Positions 1 to 10,431 of a DNA stretch of 64,000 bases are shown here, one piece after another. The first letter of the stretch is position 1. Each line of letters starts with the position of its first letter. The notes beneath the pieces were generated by a model. It was not told the origin of the DNA and ran no database searches. It saw only the letters and a list, made by a program, of their open reading frames with translations. The DNA lies in assembly GCF_900110505.1 (NCBI RefSeq), contig NZ_FODZ01000003.1:621975-685974 (forward strand), written 5' to 3'. Source of the stretch: Luteibacter sp. UNC138MFCol5.1 (GTDB taxonomy: Bacteria > Pseudomonadota > Gammaproteobacteria > Xanthomonadales > Rhodanobacteraceae). A program made the position numbers and the translations under genes.

Positions 1-2063
1 CAGACGAGGCGGAACGGGATCGCGCGCATCGGCATCAGCGTGCCGAAGCTCACGGCGCCTGCGAGGAACCGCTTGGACAAGCCGCCGTCGTCGAGCTGGC
101 CGAGCCACGCTTCGCGCACGACGTCGATCGGCAGGGCTTCGTCGAACGCCGCTTCGGCGCAGGCGCGCTCCCACGCGTCGAGCGCCTCGTGCAGGCGTTC
201 GATGCGGATGCTGTCTTCGGGCTCGGCGGGGGTGAAGAAGTCGCGCAGCAACGCGCGCAGACGCAGCGCCCACGCGGCGGGCGTCGCGGGCTCGGCCAGC
301 GCGCGCCAGTGGTCGCCCAGGCGTTGCAGGAGATCGGCGAGCGGCCCGACGAGCCCCGCGTCCAGGCCGCCGACCTCGTCGTACGGTTCGATGTCGTGCC
401 AGGCGGCGCCACGTCCCACGGCGTAGCCGAGCAGCATGCGGCGCAGACCGAAGAGCCACGTGTTCTGCTCCAGCGCCGGCAGGCCGAGCGACGCGCGCTG
501 GGCGGCGTCGAGGCCCCAGCGGACGCCCGCGCCTTCGATCCAGCGGTGCAGCAGCGGCAGGTCGTCGACCGCCACGTCGAAGCGCGCGCGGATGGCCGGC
601 ACGTCGAGGAGGTCGGCGAGATCGCCGGCGGTGAAGCGCGATTCCGTCATGCCGAGGAGCATGTCGAGCGCCATCACCACGGGAACGGTGCCGCGCGAGG
701 CGCGGTCGGCGACGCTGTAGGGAATGTAGCGCGCGTCGTCGCGCGACACGCGACCGAAGACGGCGTCGATGTGCGGACCGTAGGTCTCGATGTCCGGCAC
801 CATCACGATCACGTCGCGCGGCAGGATCGGATCGCCCGCGCGCGCGGATGCCTCGAAGCGGGCCAGGAGCTGGTCGTGCAGGATTTCGACCTCGCGCTGG
901 GGCCCGTGCGCGACATGGAAAACGATGCTGGTGTCGTCGGGCGCGATGGCGCGCGGTGTGGAAGGCAGCGGTTCGAGATCGAGGATCGCGCCCTGCACCT
1001 GCGCCAGCAGCGTGTGGGCGGCGGGCTCCTCGAACAGGTCGATGCGCTGGTCCCACGCGGTGAACCGCTCGCGGTACGTCTCGGGGTGGTCGAATTCGTC
1101 GAGCATGCGGATGTAATCGCGCCCCTGCTTGCCCCACGCGGCCAGCAGCGGATTCGCATACAGGTGCATGTCGGCGTCCGACGGCAGCGCGGGCATGCCG
1201 GCTTTCTGCGCCTGGCGGCGACGCTCGGCGCGAAGCAGTTCGCGGTCGTCGACGACGTCGGCCCAATAATGACGGCAGGGGTTGAGCACCACGAGCAGCA
1301 CCTGCGACCAGCGCGCGAGCGCCGACAGGGCCTCGAGCGTCTGCCGGGGCAGCGACGACATGCCGAACACGACGATGCGCCGGGGAAGGCGTGCCGGCCG
1401 CGCGCCTTCCGCCGCCGTCGCGCGGAGGAAACGCGCATGCACCGCGGCACGGTGCCCCTCGGCCTCGCCGGGCCCCACGTCGTCGAGCAGCCGGCGCCAG
1501 AGCGCGGCCTGCCAGCGATCGCCCGGACCCATGGCCGGCGCCCCGCCACGCGCGTCGCGCAGCACGTCGCGTCCGGCGGCCCAGTCGTCCAGCCAGTCGG
1601 CTCGGTACACCTGGTACTGGTCGTATAGATCGGCGAGGCGCTCGGCGAGCTGGTGGCACTTCCGCGCGTCGCCCTCGTTACCGAGGAACCCGGCGAGCGG
1701 TTCGAAACCTTCGTCGCGCGCGAGCGTCGGCAGCAGCCGCATCAGGCGCCAGACCAGCCGCGACTTGTCGAACGGCGATTCGGGCGGCACGGCATCGTCG
1801 CCCAGTACCGCGCGATACGCCTTCCAGAGGAACCGGCCCGGCAACTGCACGTTCACCGCCGCCGCGATCCCGAGCCCCCCGGCATCCACGCCGCGCGCCA
1901 GCGCCTGCTGGAACCACTGCGCGATGCCGTTGGACTGCACCAGCACCCATTCGTCTTCGAGCGGCGCGAGCGGCGCACGGCGGAGCCACGCGACGAGCAC
2001 GTCGCGCAGTTCCTCGAGTCGATTGCCGTGCAGGACCATCAGGCCCGGCGCGATGTCGTCCAT
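1..2063 (-). CDS. recC: Exodeoxyribonuclease V gamma subunit RecC (3' part missing)
   Basis: RecC is the Chi-recognising subunit of the RecBCD helicase-nuclease that processes double-strand breaks for recombination. The visible 687 codons begin MDDIAPGLMVLHGNRLEEL, the family's typical N-terminus. They include the W-V-L-V-Q-S-N-G-I-A-Q-W segment near residue 40 and, at the left edge, F-G-T-L-M-P-M-R-A-I-P-F-R, another strongly conserved RecC stretch. The reading frame is open to base 1, so the gene continues outside the window; full-length RecC is about 1,100 aa. The ATG at 2063 was chosen because homology begins there; an in-frame TTG lies three codons upstream. recB and recD would be expected further left but cannot be seen. 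Confidence 0.93.
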   Translation of the reverse strand, partial: MDDIAPGLMVLHGNRLEELRDVLVAWLRRAPLAPLEDEWVLVQSNGIAQWFQQALARGVDAGGLGIAAAVNVQLPGRFLWKAYRAVLGDDAVPPESPFDKSRLVWRLMRLLPTLARDEGFEPLAGFLGNEGDARKCHQLAERLADLYDQYQVYRADWLDDWAAGRDVLRDARGGAPAMGPGDRWQAALWRRLLDDVGPGEAEGHRAAVHARFLRATAAEGARPARLPRRIVVFGMSSLPRQTLEALSALARWSQVLLVVLNPCRHYWADVVDDRELLRAERRRQAQKAGMPALPSDADMHLYANPLLAAWGKQGRDYIRMLDEFDHPETYRERFTAWDQRIDLFEEPAAHTLLAQVQGAILDLEPLPSTPRAIAPDDTSIVFHVAHGPQREVEILHDQLLARFEASARAGDPILPRDVIVMVPDIETYGPHIDAVFGRVSRDDARYIPYSVADRASRGTVPVVMALDMLLGMTESRFTAGDLADLLDVPAIRARFDVAVDDLPLLHRWIEGAGVRWGLDAAQRASLGLPALEQNTWLFGLRRMLLGYAVGRGAAWHDIEPYDEVGGLDAGLVGPLADLLQRLGDHWRALAEPATPAAWALRLRALLRDFFTPAEPEDSIRIERLHEALDAWERACAEAAFDEALPIDVVREAWLGQLDDGGLSKRFLAGAVSFGTLMPMRAIPFRLV

Positions 2064-2139
2064 GTCGCTCAACGGGCGGCTCCGGATCGGTTCGGACAGG
2101 AGCGGATCATCGCCCATCCGCGTCTCGCGGCGCGAGACG

Positions 2140-2559
2140 TCAGAAGGGCTTCGCCACGACGAGGTAGACGATCGCCAGCAGCACCAGCACGGGCAGTTCG
2201 TTGAACAGGCGCAGCGTCTTCGCCGGCGGCAAGGCGCCGCCCGCGATGCTCCGCTTGAGCAGGCGCCCCGACCAGACGTAGTAGCCGAGCATCACCACGA
2301 CCAGCGCGATCTTCGCGTGCAGCCAGCCGCCGGAGATGTGGAAGTACAGCCAGAGCACGAGGCCGAACAGGAACGCCAAGCCGAACATGCTGTGCCCGAA
2401 TTTGTAGAGCCGGCGCCCCATCAGTTCGAGGCGCGCCTTCACCGCCTGCTCCGCACCCGCCTCGGCGATGTTGACGAGGATCCGCGGCAGGTAGAACACC
2501 GTCGCCATCCAGGCGATGACGAAGACGATGTGCAGGGACTTGGTGAGCAGATAGGCCAC
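2140..2559 (-). CDS. hemJ: HemJ/CopD-family membrane protein, probable protoporphyrinogen IX oxidase
   Basis: The 139-aa protein consists of four predicted membrane helices with the HemJ pattern: an early K-S-L-H-I-V-F-V-I-A-W segment containing the conserved His, a Y-K-F-G-H loop, and W-L-H-A-K-I-A-L with the conserved Lys. HemJ proteins oxidise protoporphyrinogen IX to protoporphyrin IX in heme synthesis at the inner membrane and are the usual enzyme in Xanthomonadales that lack HemG/HemY. Length matches the family (about 140 aa). It lies 76 bases upstream of recC on the same strand. The family call is firm; the enzymatic role is inferred from homology. Confidence 0.82.
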   Translation of the reverse strand: MAYLLTKSLHIVFVIAWMATVFYLPRILVNIAEAGAEQAVKARLELMGRRLYKFGHSMFGLAFLFGLVLWLYFHISGGWLHAKIALVVVMLGYYVWSGRLLKRSIAGGALPPAKTLRLFNELPVLVLLAIVYLVVAKPF

Positions 2560-2650
2560 TGGCGTCGATCCGTCGATGAAAAGCGGAGTCTAGCGTACGC
2601 GTCATCGCCTGCCACGGACCGGGGACGTGGGCACCGGCCCCTCACGCCCC

Positions 2651-2676
2651 GTCATACCGGCGCACGCCGGTATCCA
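2651..2676. repeat. REP-like palindrome (GTCATACCGG type)
   Basis: A near-perfect inverted repeat, ATACCGGCG / CGCCGGTAT with a two-base loop, flanked by GTC and CCA. It has the form of the widespread GTCAT...ATCCA intergenic palindromes of proteobacteria. It lies between hemJ and the tRNA-Val terminator. It is a single copy in this window and unlike the two repeat families further right. Confidence 0.55.
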
Positions 2677-2719
2677 CGGCGACCACGTTCGATGGAGCGA
2701 CCACCCGAAACGCGGGCAC

Positions 2720-2744
2720 AAAAAAAGGAGCCCGCGGCTCCTTT
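2720..2744 (-). terminator. Rho-independent terminator of tRNA-Val
   Basis: Read on the - strand, GGAGCC-GCG-GGCTCC forms a short GC stem, extended by AAA/TTT, and is followed by a run of T residues. It lies 34 bases downstream of the tRNA-Val 3' end in the direction of transcription. Confidence 0.8.
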
Positions 2745-2777
2745 CTCGTTTCTTCGTGCCACTCCCATGAGAGGAAG

Positions 2778-2852
2778 TGGTGGGCGGTACAAGGATCGAA
2801 CTTGTGACCCCTACCATGTCAAGGTAGTGCTCTACCGCTGAGCTAACCGCCC
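2778..2852 (-). tRNA. tRNA-Val (anticodon GAC)
   Basis: The - strand folds into a complete cloverleaf: a seven-pair acceptor stem beginning GGGCGGT, D-arm GCTCAGCGGTAGAGC, anticodon loop TTGACAT with anticodon GAC, T-arm with GTTCGATCC, and encoded 3' CCA. It is followed by its own terminator at 2720-2744. Confidence 0.96.
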
Positions 2853-2942
2853 GAAGAGCTGCGCAGTTTACCGACCGTCGACGGGGTGTGCAAGGGGGTG
2901 GCCGCTTTTCCGCGAAAACCGCCCTCACGGCCGTGGACGGTG

Positions 2943-4964
<2,022 letters not shown>

Positions 4965-5092
4965 GACTGACGATATGCTGGCTCGGACCACGAGTTTAAA
5001 GCGCCGGCGCCTACGTGCCGTGACGCGGCGCACCCGCACCGGGGTGGCCCTCCGGTCGCGACGATGGCCGCCCGTCACCCCAGGACGCGACC

Positions 5093-5632
5093 ATGCGCCG
5101 GTATCGCGCCTCCCATGCGTTCACATTCGTCGAGATCCTCGCGGTCCTCGCCATCGCGGGCGTGTTGCTGGCCTGCGCCCTGCCCGCCTTCGGCGACGCG
5201 ATCGCGCGCCATCGCTTCCGCGTGGCCACCGAAGCGCTCCTCGACGCCCTCGGCCGCGCCCGGGCCGCCGCCGTATGGCGAAACCAGCCCACCACCCTCT
5301 GCGCGAGCGCGGACGGCCGCACGTGCCTCGCCTCCTCCGACTGGACCCGGGGCTGGATCGCCCGCCCCTCGCTTTCCGGCGATACGCGGCAGCCGGCGCT
5401 GGACGACCGGATCGTCCTCGTCCATCGGGACGGTCGCTCCTCGGTCGAGTTCAAACCGAACGGCACGTCGCCGGCAAGCAACCAGACGCTCGTCCTCTGC
5501 CTGCGAGGACGACCCTCCAGCGCCGTCGCGATCGTGATCGGGAATGCGGGCCTCGCACGGCGCAGAACGGCGAGAGCCGACGAGGCGTGGACCTGCGCCG
5601 CCGCACCTTCACGAAAGCGTAAAGATGCTTGA
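5093..5632 (+). CDS. FimT/GspH-family pseudopilin
   Basis: The 179-aa protein has a short basic leader, then F-T-F-V-E-I-L followed by a hydrophobic helix (residues 10-30), the class III prepilin signal with the essential Glu at +5 (E14). A GspH/FimT-like globular domain follows. Such proteins are minor pilins of type IV pili or type II secretion, processed by PilD. Two features are unusual: residue -1 is Ala instead of the usual Gly, and no other pilin gene lies nearby. Six cysteines are present, two of them in the transmembrane helix and C-terminal tail. Assembly into a pilus or pseudopilus is inferred from the family. Confidence 0.8.
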   Translation: MRRYRASHAFTFVEILAVLAIAGVLLACALPAFGDAIARHRFRVATEALLDALGRARAAAVWRNQPTTLCASADGRTCLASSDWTRGWIARPSLSGDTRQPALDDRIVLVHRDGRSSVEFKPNGTSPASNQTLVLCLRGRPSSAVAIVIGNAGLARRRTARADEAWTCAAAPSRKRKDA

Positions 5633-5669
5633 CAGCCCCTCCGCTCTTCCACAAAATACGTGGCTCCCC

Positions 5670-5746
5670 GCCCGAATAGCTCAGCCGGTTAGAGCACTTG
5701 ACTGTTAATCAGGGGGTCGTTGGTTCGAGTCCAACTTCGGGCGCCA
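5670..5746 (+). tRNA. tRNA-Asn (anticodon GTT)
   Basis: Full cloverleaf: acceptor GCCCGAA pairing with TTCGGGC, D-arm GCTCAGCCGGTTAGAGC, anticodon stem CTTGA/TCAGG around loop CTGTTAA (anticodon GTT), T-loop GGTTCGAGTCC, encoded CCA. A terminator follows at 5754-5787. Confidence 0.97.
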
Positions 5747-5753
5747 GGTTTTG

Positions 5754-5787
5754 AAAGGCCGTGCAGCGATGCACGGCCTTTTTCTTT
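5754..5787 (+). terminator. Rho-independent terminator of tRNA-Asn
   Basis: GGCCGTGC / GCACGGCC stem with a six-base loop, extended by an A-rich/T-rich flank and ending in TTTTTCTTT. It starts 8 bases past the tRNA CCA end. Confidence 0.9.
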
Positions 5788-5952
5788 GGTGCTCGCGGAA
5801 CACGGAGCCGCGGGTCGAGTCGCCGGCGGGCCCACGTTGCCAATGTCTTACTGCACCGTGAGCTGAACCCGACAAACAGCGTGGATTGACGGCTGCGAGC
5901 GCCCGGGGCACCATAACTGAACATCCCCGCTGGCTTCTGCCGCCGGGTCGCA

Positions 5953-5985
5953 CGCCACCCCTTCGAGGGTGGCGTTGCCTTTTCT
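5953..5985 (+). terminator. Hairpin with T-rich tail just upstream of the NYN gene
   Basis: CGCCACCC / GGGTGGCG forms an 8-bp stem with loop CTTCGA, followed by TTGCCTTTTCT. It ends only six bases before the NYN gene's first ATG, so it could act as an attenuator or as an end-of-transcript signal for anything reading in from tRNA-Asn. The tail is an imperfect T-tract, so function is uncertain. Confidence 0.4.
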
Positions 5986-5990
5986 AAGGA

Positions 5991-6653
5991 ATGGAAAAAT
6001 TGCGCACTGCCGTTTATGTCGACGGTTTCAATCTCTTTCACTCGCTGCTCGATGGCAGGCGCGGAGCCAAGTGGCTCGACCTCCATGCAATTGCTTCGGC
6101 CGCTCTTCGGCCGCACAACACGATACGGCTCGTCCGCTATTTCACGGCGCGAGTGAAAGCCACCGACGACGACCCGGGCAAGCCCACGCGCCAGGATTTC
6201 TACATTCGTGCGCTACGAGCGCGCGATGTGGTCGTCCACTGGGGAACATTCAAGGAACGGCCGAAGCGTCGGCGTTTGGTTGATCCTCCACCTCCCCCGG
6301 CTTGCAGGTATGCCGAAGTGTGGCATCGGGAGGAGAAAGGGTCGGACGTGAACCTTGCGGTCCACATGGTCAACGACGCATGGAGCAACGCTTACGACTG
6401 CGCCGTCGTCATCTCCAACGACTCGGATCTGGCGGAGGCTTGCCACCTGGTGAGATCGCTCGGCAAGGTCGTCGGGATCATCGGTTCGCCACAGCGGCCA
6501 GCCACCGAGCTGGCGCACTGCAGCGATTTCTATCGCAGAATCGACCTTGCCGTAGTGCGCCGATGCCAGCTGCCCCACGTCCTTGTGGACGCGCAGGGCC
6601 GCCAGCTCGCCTGCCCGGACAGTTGGCGGCTCGAAGAAGGCCGCGAGGAGTGA
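5991..6653 (+). CDS. NYN (DUF88-like PIN-fold) domain protein
   Basis: The 220-aa protein is a stand-alone NYN domain, a PIN-like fold that in characterised relatives is a metal-dependent ribonuclease. Visible acidic motifs are V-Y-V-D-G-F-N-L near residue 10, K-G-S-D-V-N-L-A mid-protein, and V-I-S-N-D-S-D-L, the usual acidic set. Base composition and codon use look clearly less GC-rich than in neighbouring genes. It lies directly downstream of tRNA-Asn, so acquisition by transfer is likely. The ribosome site AAGGA touches the ATG at 5991; an in-frame TTG at 6000 has normal spacing and may be the real start. The RNA target is unknown. Confidence 0.85.
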   Translation: MEKLRTAVYVDGFNLFHSLLDGRRGAKWLDLHAIASAALRPHNTIRLVRYFTARVKATDDDPGKPTRQDFYIRALRARDVVVHWGTFKERPKRRRLVDPPPPPACRYAEVWHREEKGSDVNLAVHMVNDAWSNAYDCAVVISNDSDLAEACHLVRSLGKVVGIIGSPQRPATELAHCSDFYRRIDLAVVRRCQLPHVLVDAQGRQLACPDSWRLEEGREE

Positions 6654-6657
6654 CCTG

Positions 6658-7428
6658 TCAGAGCATCATGCCCCCGGACACCTCGATGCGCTGACCGGTG
6701 ATCCAGCGGTTCGCATCGTCGAGTAGCGAGGCGACCATCGGGCCGATGTCGTCGGGCAGGCCCACGCGGCCGAGCGCCGTGTTCGCGACCACCATCTTCT
6801 GGACCTCCGGATTGTCCCTGACCACTCCGCCGCTGAAATCCGTGGCGATGGCGCCGGGGGCGACGGCGTTCACCGTGATGCCGCGCGGACCGAGTTCCTT
6901 CGCGAGGTAACGCGTGAGCACTTCCACTGCGGCCTTCATCGCGCCGTACACGGGCGTCGGCGCGCCGGCGAAGCGTGCGAGGCCGCTGGAGATGTTCACG
7001 ATGCCGCCGCCGTCGGCGATGCGCGCGAGCAGGGCCTGCGTCAGCAGGAACGGGCCCTTGAAGTGCACGTCGTAGATGCCGTCCAGCTCGGCCTCGGTCG
7101 TCTCGGCGAAAGGCTTGTGCAGCGAGGTGCCGGCGTTGTTGACCAGATAGTGGAGTTTCGCCGCGCCGAGTTCGGCCAGCGCACCGTCAACGGCATCGAC
7201 GAATCCGGCGAACGAGGCGGCGTTGCCGACGTCGAGCGGTAGCGCCACCGCGCGCGCTCCCGCCTCGCGGACGGCGGCGACGACGGCGTCGGCATCGTCG
7301 CGGCGCGACTGATAGGTCAGGATGCTGTCGACGCCGCGAGCGGCGAGCGCGAGAACCATGCTGCGACCCAGGCCGCGGCTGCCGCCGGTGACGAGGGCGA
7401 CCCGGCGGGAAGAAAGCGTGCTGTTCAT
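6658..7428 (-). CDS. Short-chain dehydrogenase/reductase family oxidoreductase
   Basis: A 256-aa classical SDR. The cofactor motif T-G-G-S-R-G-L-G is at residues 14-21, N-N-A-G follows near residue 98, and the catalytic Ser plus Y-G-A-M-K (Y-x-x-x-K) pair lies near residue 158. The C-terminal I-T-G-Q-R-I-E-V-S-G-G is typical. The substrate cannot be told from sequence. It is divergently transcribed from the AraC-family gene at 7545, the usual arrangement of an oxidoreductase and its regulator. It converges with the NYN gene, leaving only four bases between the stops. Confidence 0.9.
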   Translation of the reverse strand: MNSTLSSRRVALVTGGSRGLGRSMVLALAARGVDSILTYQSRRDDADAVVAAVREAGARAVALPLDVGNAASFAGFVDAVDGALAELGAAKLHYLVNNAGTSLHKPFAETTEAELDGIYDVHFKGPFLLTQALLARIADGGGIVNISSGLARFAGAPTPVYGAMKAAVEVLTRYLAKELGPRGITVNAVAPGAIATDFSGGVVRDNPEVQKMVVANTALGRVGLPDDIGPMVASLLDDANRWITGQRIEVSGGMML

Positions 7429-7544
7429 GGCGAGGTTCCTTGGTTGGTGGGATGCTCGCCACCATAGAAGCCGGGCGACGATCCCTGAATGCCGGAAGGC
7501 GCCCCCTTCTTGCCCGATCCTGCTCCCGACCTCCGGAGACCCCG

Positions 7545-8438
7545 ATGCCGAACGCGCTCATCGATGCCCTCACGCTCTTCACGAGCCGGCGGCCCGGCGA
7601 GAGTCCGTATGCGACCGGCGTCCCGGGCCTGACCATCCTGCGCTCGGAGACCGCGCGCATGCCGAACCTGCTGGTCTACCGGCCCGTCCTGTGCGCCGTC
7701 GCGCAGGGCTCGAAGACGGCGACGTTCGGCGAGCGGCGTGTCGATTACGGGGCCGGCCAGGCCCTGGTGGTGGGCGTCGACACGCCCGCCCTCGGCGAGG
7801 TGACCCAGGCCAGCCCGTCCGAGCCGTTTCTCGGTGCGATCGTGGAGCTGGATGTCGCCCTGCTCCACGACGTCATGTCGTCCATGGAGCCACGCCCCCG
7901 GCCTGCCCCGGACGACGAGCCCGCGGCGGCGATGATCCGGATCGACGGCCCGGTCGCGGACGCCGTGACCCGGCTGGTCCAGCTGGCCGATACCCCGGCC
8001 GCGATCCCGATCCTGCAGCCCGCGATCATGCGCGAACTCGCGGCGTGGATGCTGATGGGTCCGCAAGGCGGCGTGCTCGCGCGACTCGCGGCCAGTCACG
8101 CCACGCCGGGTCGGGTGATCGGGGCCATTCGCGTGCTGCGCGACCGCTTCGCCGAGCCCGTGCGGATCGAAGAACTCGCGTCGCTGGCGCAGCTGAGCAC
8201 CTCGGCGTTCCACCGCCAGTTCAAGCAGGTGACGTCGATGACGCCATTGCAGTACCAGAAGCAGTTGCGCCTGCACGAAGCGCGCCGGCTCATGCTCGCC
8301 GACGCCTCCAGCGCGGAAGCCGCCGCCTACGCGGTCGGCTACGAGAGCCCCTCGCAGTTCAGCCGCGAGTACGCCCGGATGTTCGGCAGCCCGCCACGTC
8401 GCGACGTCACGAATCTGCGGTCGTCCGCGTCCGTCTAG
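7545..8438 (+). CDS. AraC-family transcriptional regulator
   Basis: The 297-aa protein has an N-terminal AraC_N-type cupin effector domain (about 1-170) and a C-terminal double helix-turn-helix (about 195-290). This contains F-A-E-P-V-R-I-E-E-L-A and the A-A-Y-A-V-G-Y-E-S-P-S-Q-F-S-R-E-Y signature. The ATG at 7545 was chosen because CTCCGGAGA is well placed upstream. An upstream in-frame ATG at 7440 would place the start inside the SDR promoter region. It probably controls the divergent SDR gene. Its stop overlaps the converging histidine kinase stop at a CTAG. Confidence 0.9.
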   Translation: MPNALIDALTLFTSRRPGESPYATGVPGLTILRSETARMPNLLVYRPVLCAVAQGSKTATFGERRVDYGAGQALVVGVDTPALGEVTQASPSEPFLGAIVELDVALLHDVMSSMEPRPRPAPDDEPAAAMIRIDGPVADAVTRLVQLADTPAAIPILQPAIMRELAAWMLMGPQGGVLARLAASHATPGRVIGAIRVLRDRFAEPVRIEELASLAQLSTSAFHRQFKQVTSMTPLQYQKQLRLHEARRLMLADASSAEAAAYAVGYESPSQFSREYARMFGSPPRRDVTNLRSSASV

Positions 8439-10012
8439 GCCACGCCCGTTTCAGAGCGACGCAGCGACGCGATGAGTTCGGTGCGGCCGTAAGGCTTCTG
8501 CAGACGGGCGTGGATGCCCGGCGCGTCGCCCGGTAGCTCCGCGTAGCCGCTGGCGAGCACGACGTGCAGATCGGGGTAACGCTCGGTCACCTGCGCGGCC
8601 AGTTCGACGCCCGTCATGCCGGGCATCGCCTGGTCGGTGACCATCATCGAGATGCCCTTCGCCTCCGCGAGCAACCTGAGCGCCTGCTGCCCGGACGACA
8701 CCCCCACGGCGTCGTAACCGGCATAGCAGAGCATCTCCACCGTCGTCGCGAGAACGAGCGGATCGTCGTCGACCACGAGCACCGAGGGCGCCATGGCATC
8801 CTCCGACACAGCCGGGCCAGCATGCTCGACCTGCGCCTGCGAGCCCTGCGACATCGCGGCGGCGGTGGCGCCGGCGATGGGCAGCCAGATGTCGATGGTG
8901 GTGCCGCCGGGCTGCGAACTCTTCAGACGCATGGCCCCGCCGCACTGCTGCACGATGCCATGGACCATCGACAGGCCGAGACCCGTCCCCTTTCCCGCGC
9001 CCTTCGTCGTGAAGAACGGCTCCGTCGCGCGCGCGAGCGTCGCTTCGTCCATGCCGGTGCCATCGTCCGCCACGGAGAGACGCACGTAGCCGCCCGCGGG
9101 CAACCCGAGCACGGTGTCCTCGCTCAGTGTTTCGGGCCGCGCGGAAATCACCAGCTTGCCACCGTCCGGCATGGCGTCGCGGGCGTTGACACCCAGGTTG
9201 AGCAGGCACAGTTCCAGCTGATTGCTGTCGGCCAGCACCGGCGGAAGCGACAACGGAAAGCTCGCCTCCACGACGATGGCCGGCCCGAGCGACGTGCGCA
9301 TCAGGTCGGACATCCCGTAGACGAGGTCGGGGATGCTGACCGGCGCGAGGTGCAATTGCTGCCGGCGTGCGAACGCGAGCATGCGCTGCACGAGAGCGAC
9401 CCCTCGACGCACCCCGTTCAGCGCGTTGCCCACCAGCGTCTGGGCGCGGGCGGGAAGGTCGTCGCGATGCGTGAGGAGCTCCAGGTTGCCGTGGATCGCC
9501 ATGAGCAGATTGTTGAAGTCGTGCGCCACGCCGCCCGTGAGCTGCCCCACCGCCTCGAGCTTCTGCGACTGGAACAGCGCTTCGCGGGCCTGCTCCAGGG
9601 CGATCGCCGCGTTGCGCTTCTCGGTGACGTCGCGCGTCACCTTGGCGAAGCCGACGAACCTGCCGGACTCGTCCTCGATGCGGTCGAGGATCACGTGCGC
9701 CCAGAAACGCGTGCCGTCCTTGCGGACGCGCCAGCCTTCGGTTTCGAGCCGCCCGACCTCGCGCGCGGCGACGAGGTTGTCCCACGGCTCGCGCCGGGCG
9801 ACGTCTTCCGGCGTAAAGAACGCCGAGTAATGCGAGCCGATGATCTCGTCCGGGAGATAACCCTTGATCCGTTCCGCACCCGAATTCCAGCTGGAGACAT
9901 TGCCCTCGGGATCGAGCATGTAGATGGCGTAGTCGGCCACGCCCTGCACGAGCAATCGGAACTGCTCGTGGCTTCGACGCAGTTCGTCGAGATTGTCCTG
10001 GGTCATTTCCAC
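8435..10012 (-). CDS. Soluble hybrid histidine kinase (PAS-HisKA-HATPase-REC)
   Basis: A 525-aa sensor with no membrane segment. A PAS domain (about 15-130; Y-A-I-Y-M-L-D-P-E-G, W-N-S-G-A-E-R-I-K-G-Y) is followed by a dimerisation/H-box G-G-V-A-H-D-F-N-N-L-L (His164). The ATPase domain carries N-A-R-D-A-M-P-D-G-G, D-D-G-T-G-M and G-T-G-L-G-L-S. A C-terminal receiver has phosphoacceptor Asp460 in M-V-T-D-Q-A-M-P. It likely senses a cytoplasmic or redox/light cue through PAS, and no separate response regulator is adjacent. The GTG at 10012 and an ATG two codons later (10006) are both plausible starts. Confidence 0.92.
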   Translation of the reverse strand: MEMTQDNLDELRRSHEQFRLLVQGVADYAIYMLDPEGNVSSWNSGAERIKGYLPDEIIGSHYSAFFTPEDVARREPWDNLVAAREVGRLETEGWRVRKDGTRFWAHVILDRIEDESGRFVGFAKVTRDVTEKRNAAIALEQAREALFQSQKLEAVGQLTGGVAHDFNNLLMAIHGNLELLTHRDDLPARAQTLVGNALNGVRRGVALVQRMLAFARRQQLHLAPVSIPDLVYGMSDLMRTSLGPAIVVEASFPLSLPPVLADSNQLELCLLNLGVNARDAMPDGGKLVISARPETLSEDTVLGLPAGGYVRLSVADDGTGMDEATLARATEPFFTTKGAGKGTGLGLSMVHGIVQQCGGAMRLKSSQPGGTTIDIWLPIAGATAAAMSQGSQAQVEHAGPAVSEDAMAPSVLVVDDDPLVLATTVEMLCYAGYDAVGVSSGQQALRLLAEAKGISMMVTDQAMPGMTGVELAAQVTERYPDLHVVLASGYAELPGDAPGIHARLQKPYGRTELIASLRRSETGVA

Positions 10013-10092
10013 ACCTGTATTCCCGGACCGCCGACCGTACGCACGCGCTACTCACGGATTCGTGAAGAAACCTTCACGCTTGGGCGCATCTT

Positions 10093-10365
10093 TCAGCTTT
10101 CGATCTGCGTGATCGACCGCACGCGGCCGTCGACGACCTCGAACTGTACCGACTTGCCGCGCTGGTAATACTCGAGGCGGTACCCTTCCAGACCGCCGTG
10201 GCGGGATTCGATGGGCGTCTCCCGGTCGGGCTTGCCGGCCACCTGGCGCAGGCGGCCTTCGCTGTCGCCCGTGGAGATGACCTGCGAGCCGAACCGGTAC
10301 GTGTCGGCCGCGGCGGCGTCGACCGCGAGCAGGGCGAAGATGAGGATGGCGATGGCGCGCTTCAT
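10093..10365 (-). CDS. DUF2845 family exported protein
   Basis: The 90-aa product has a signal peptide (MKRAIAILIFALLAVDAAAA, cleavage near A-D-T). The short mature domain F-G-S-Q-V-I-S-T-G-D-S-E-G-R-L and G-K-P-D-R-E fits DUF2845, a periplasmic family of unknown role. The ATG at 10365 was preferred to an upstream in-frame start because it begins the signal peptide. It sits between the histidine kinase and the glycosylase gene on the same strand. Confidence 0.75.
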   Translation of the reverse strand: MKRAIAILIFALLAVDAAAADTYRFGSQVISTGDSEGRLRQVAGKPDRETPIESRHGGLEGYRLEYYQRGKSVQFEVVDGRVRSITQIES

Positions 10366-10431
10366 GCGGGCTCCTGGTCCGGACTTCGGGCAGAGCGTAT
10401 ATCGCGGCCCCACGCAGGCCAAGTCGAGGCC

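Noticed and set aside
1282-2841. 519-codon + strand frame ending D-R-T-C-D-P-Y-H-V
   Set aside because: The end is a translation of the antisense of tRNA-Val and most of it opposes recC and hemJ.
5709-6116. 135-codon frame on the - strand ending L-E-P-T-T-P
   Set aside because: Its C-terminus is read from tRNA-Asn, a well-known source of false ORFs, and the rest is antisense to the NYN gene.
5670-6660. Integrative element bounded by tRNA-Asn
   Set aside because: No integrase and no second copy of the tRNA 3' end near 6650; only a single foreign-looking gene can be supported.
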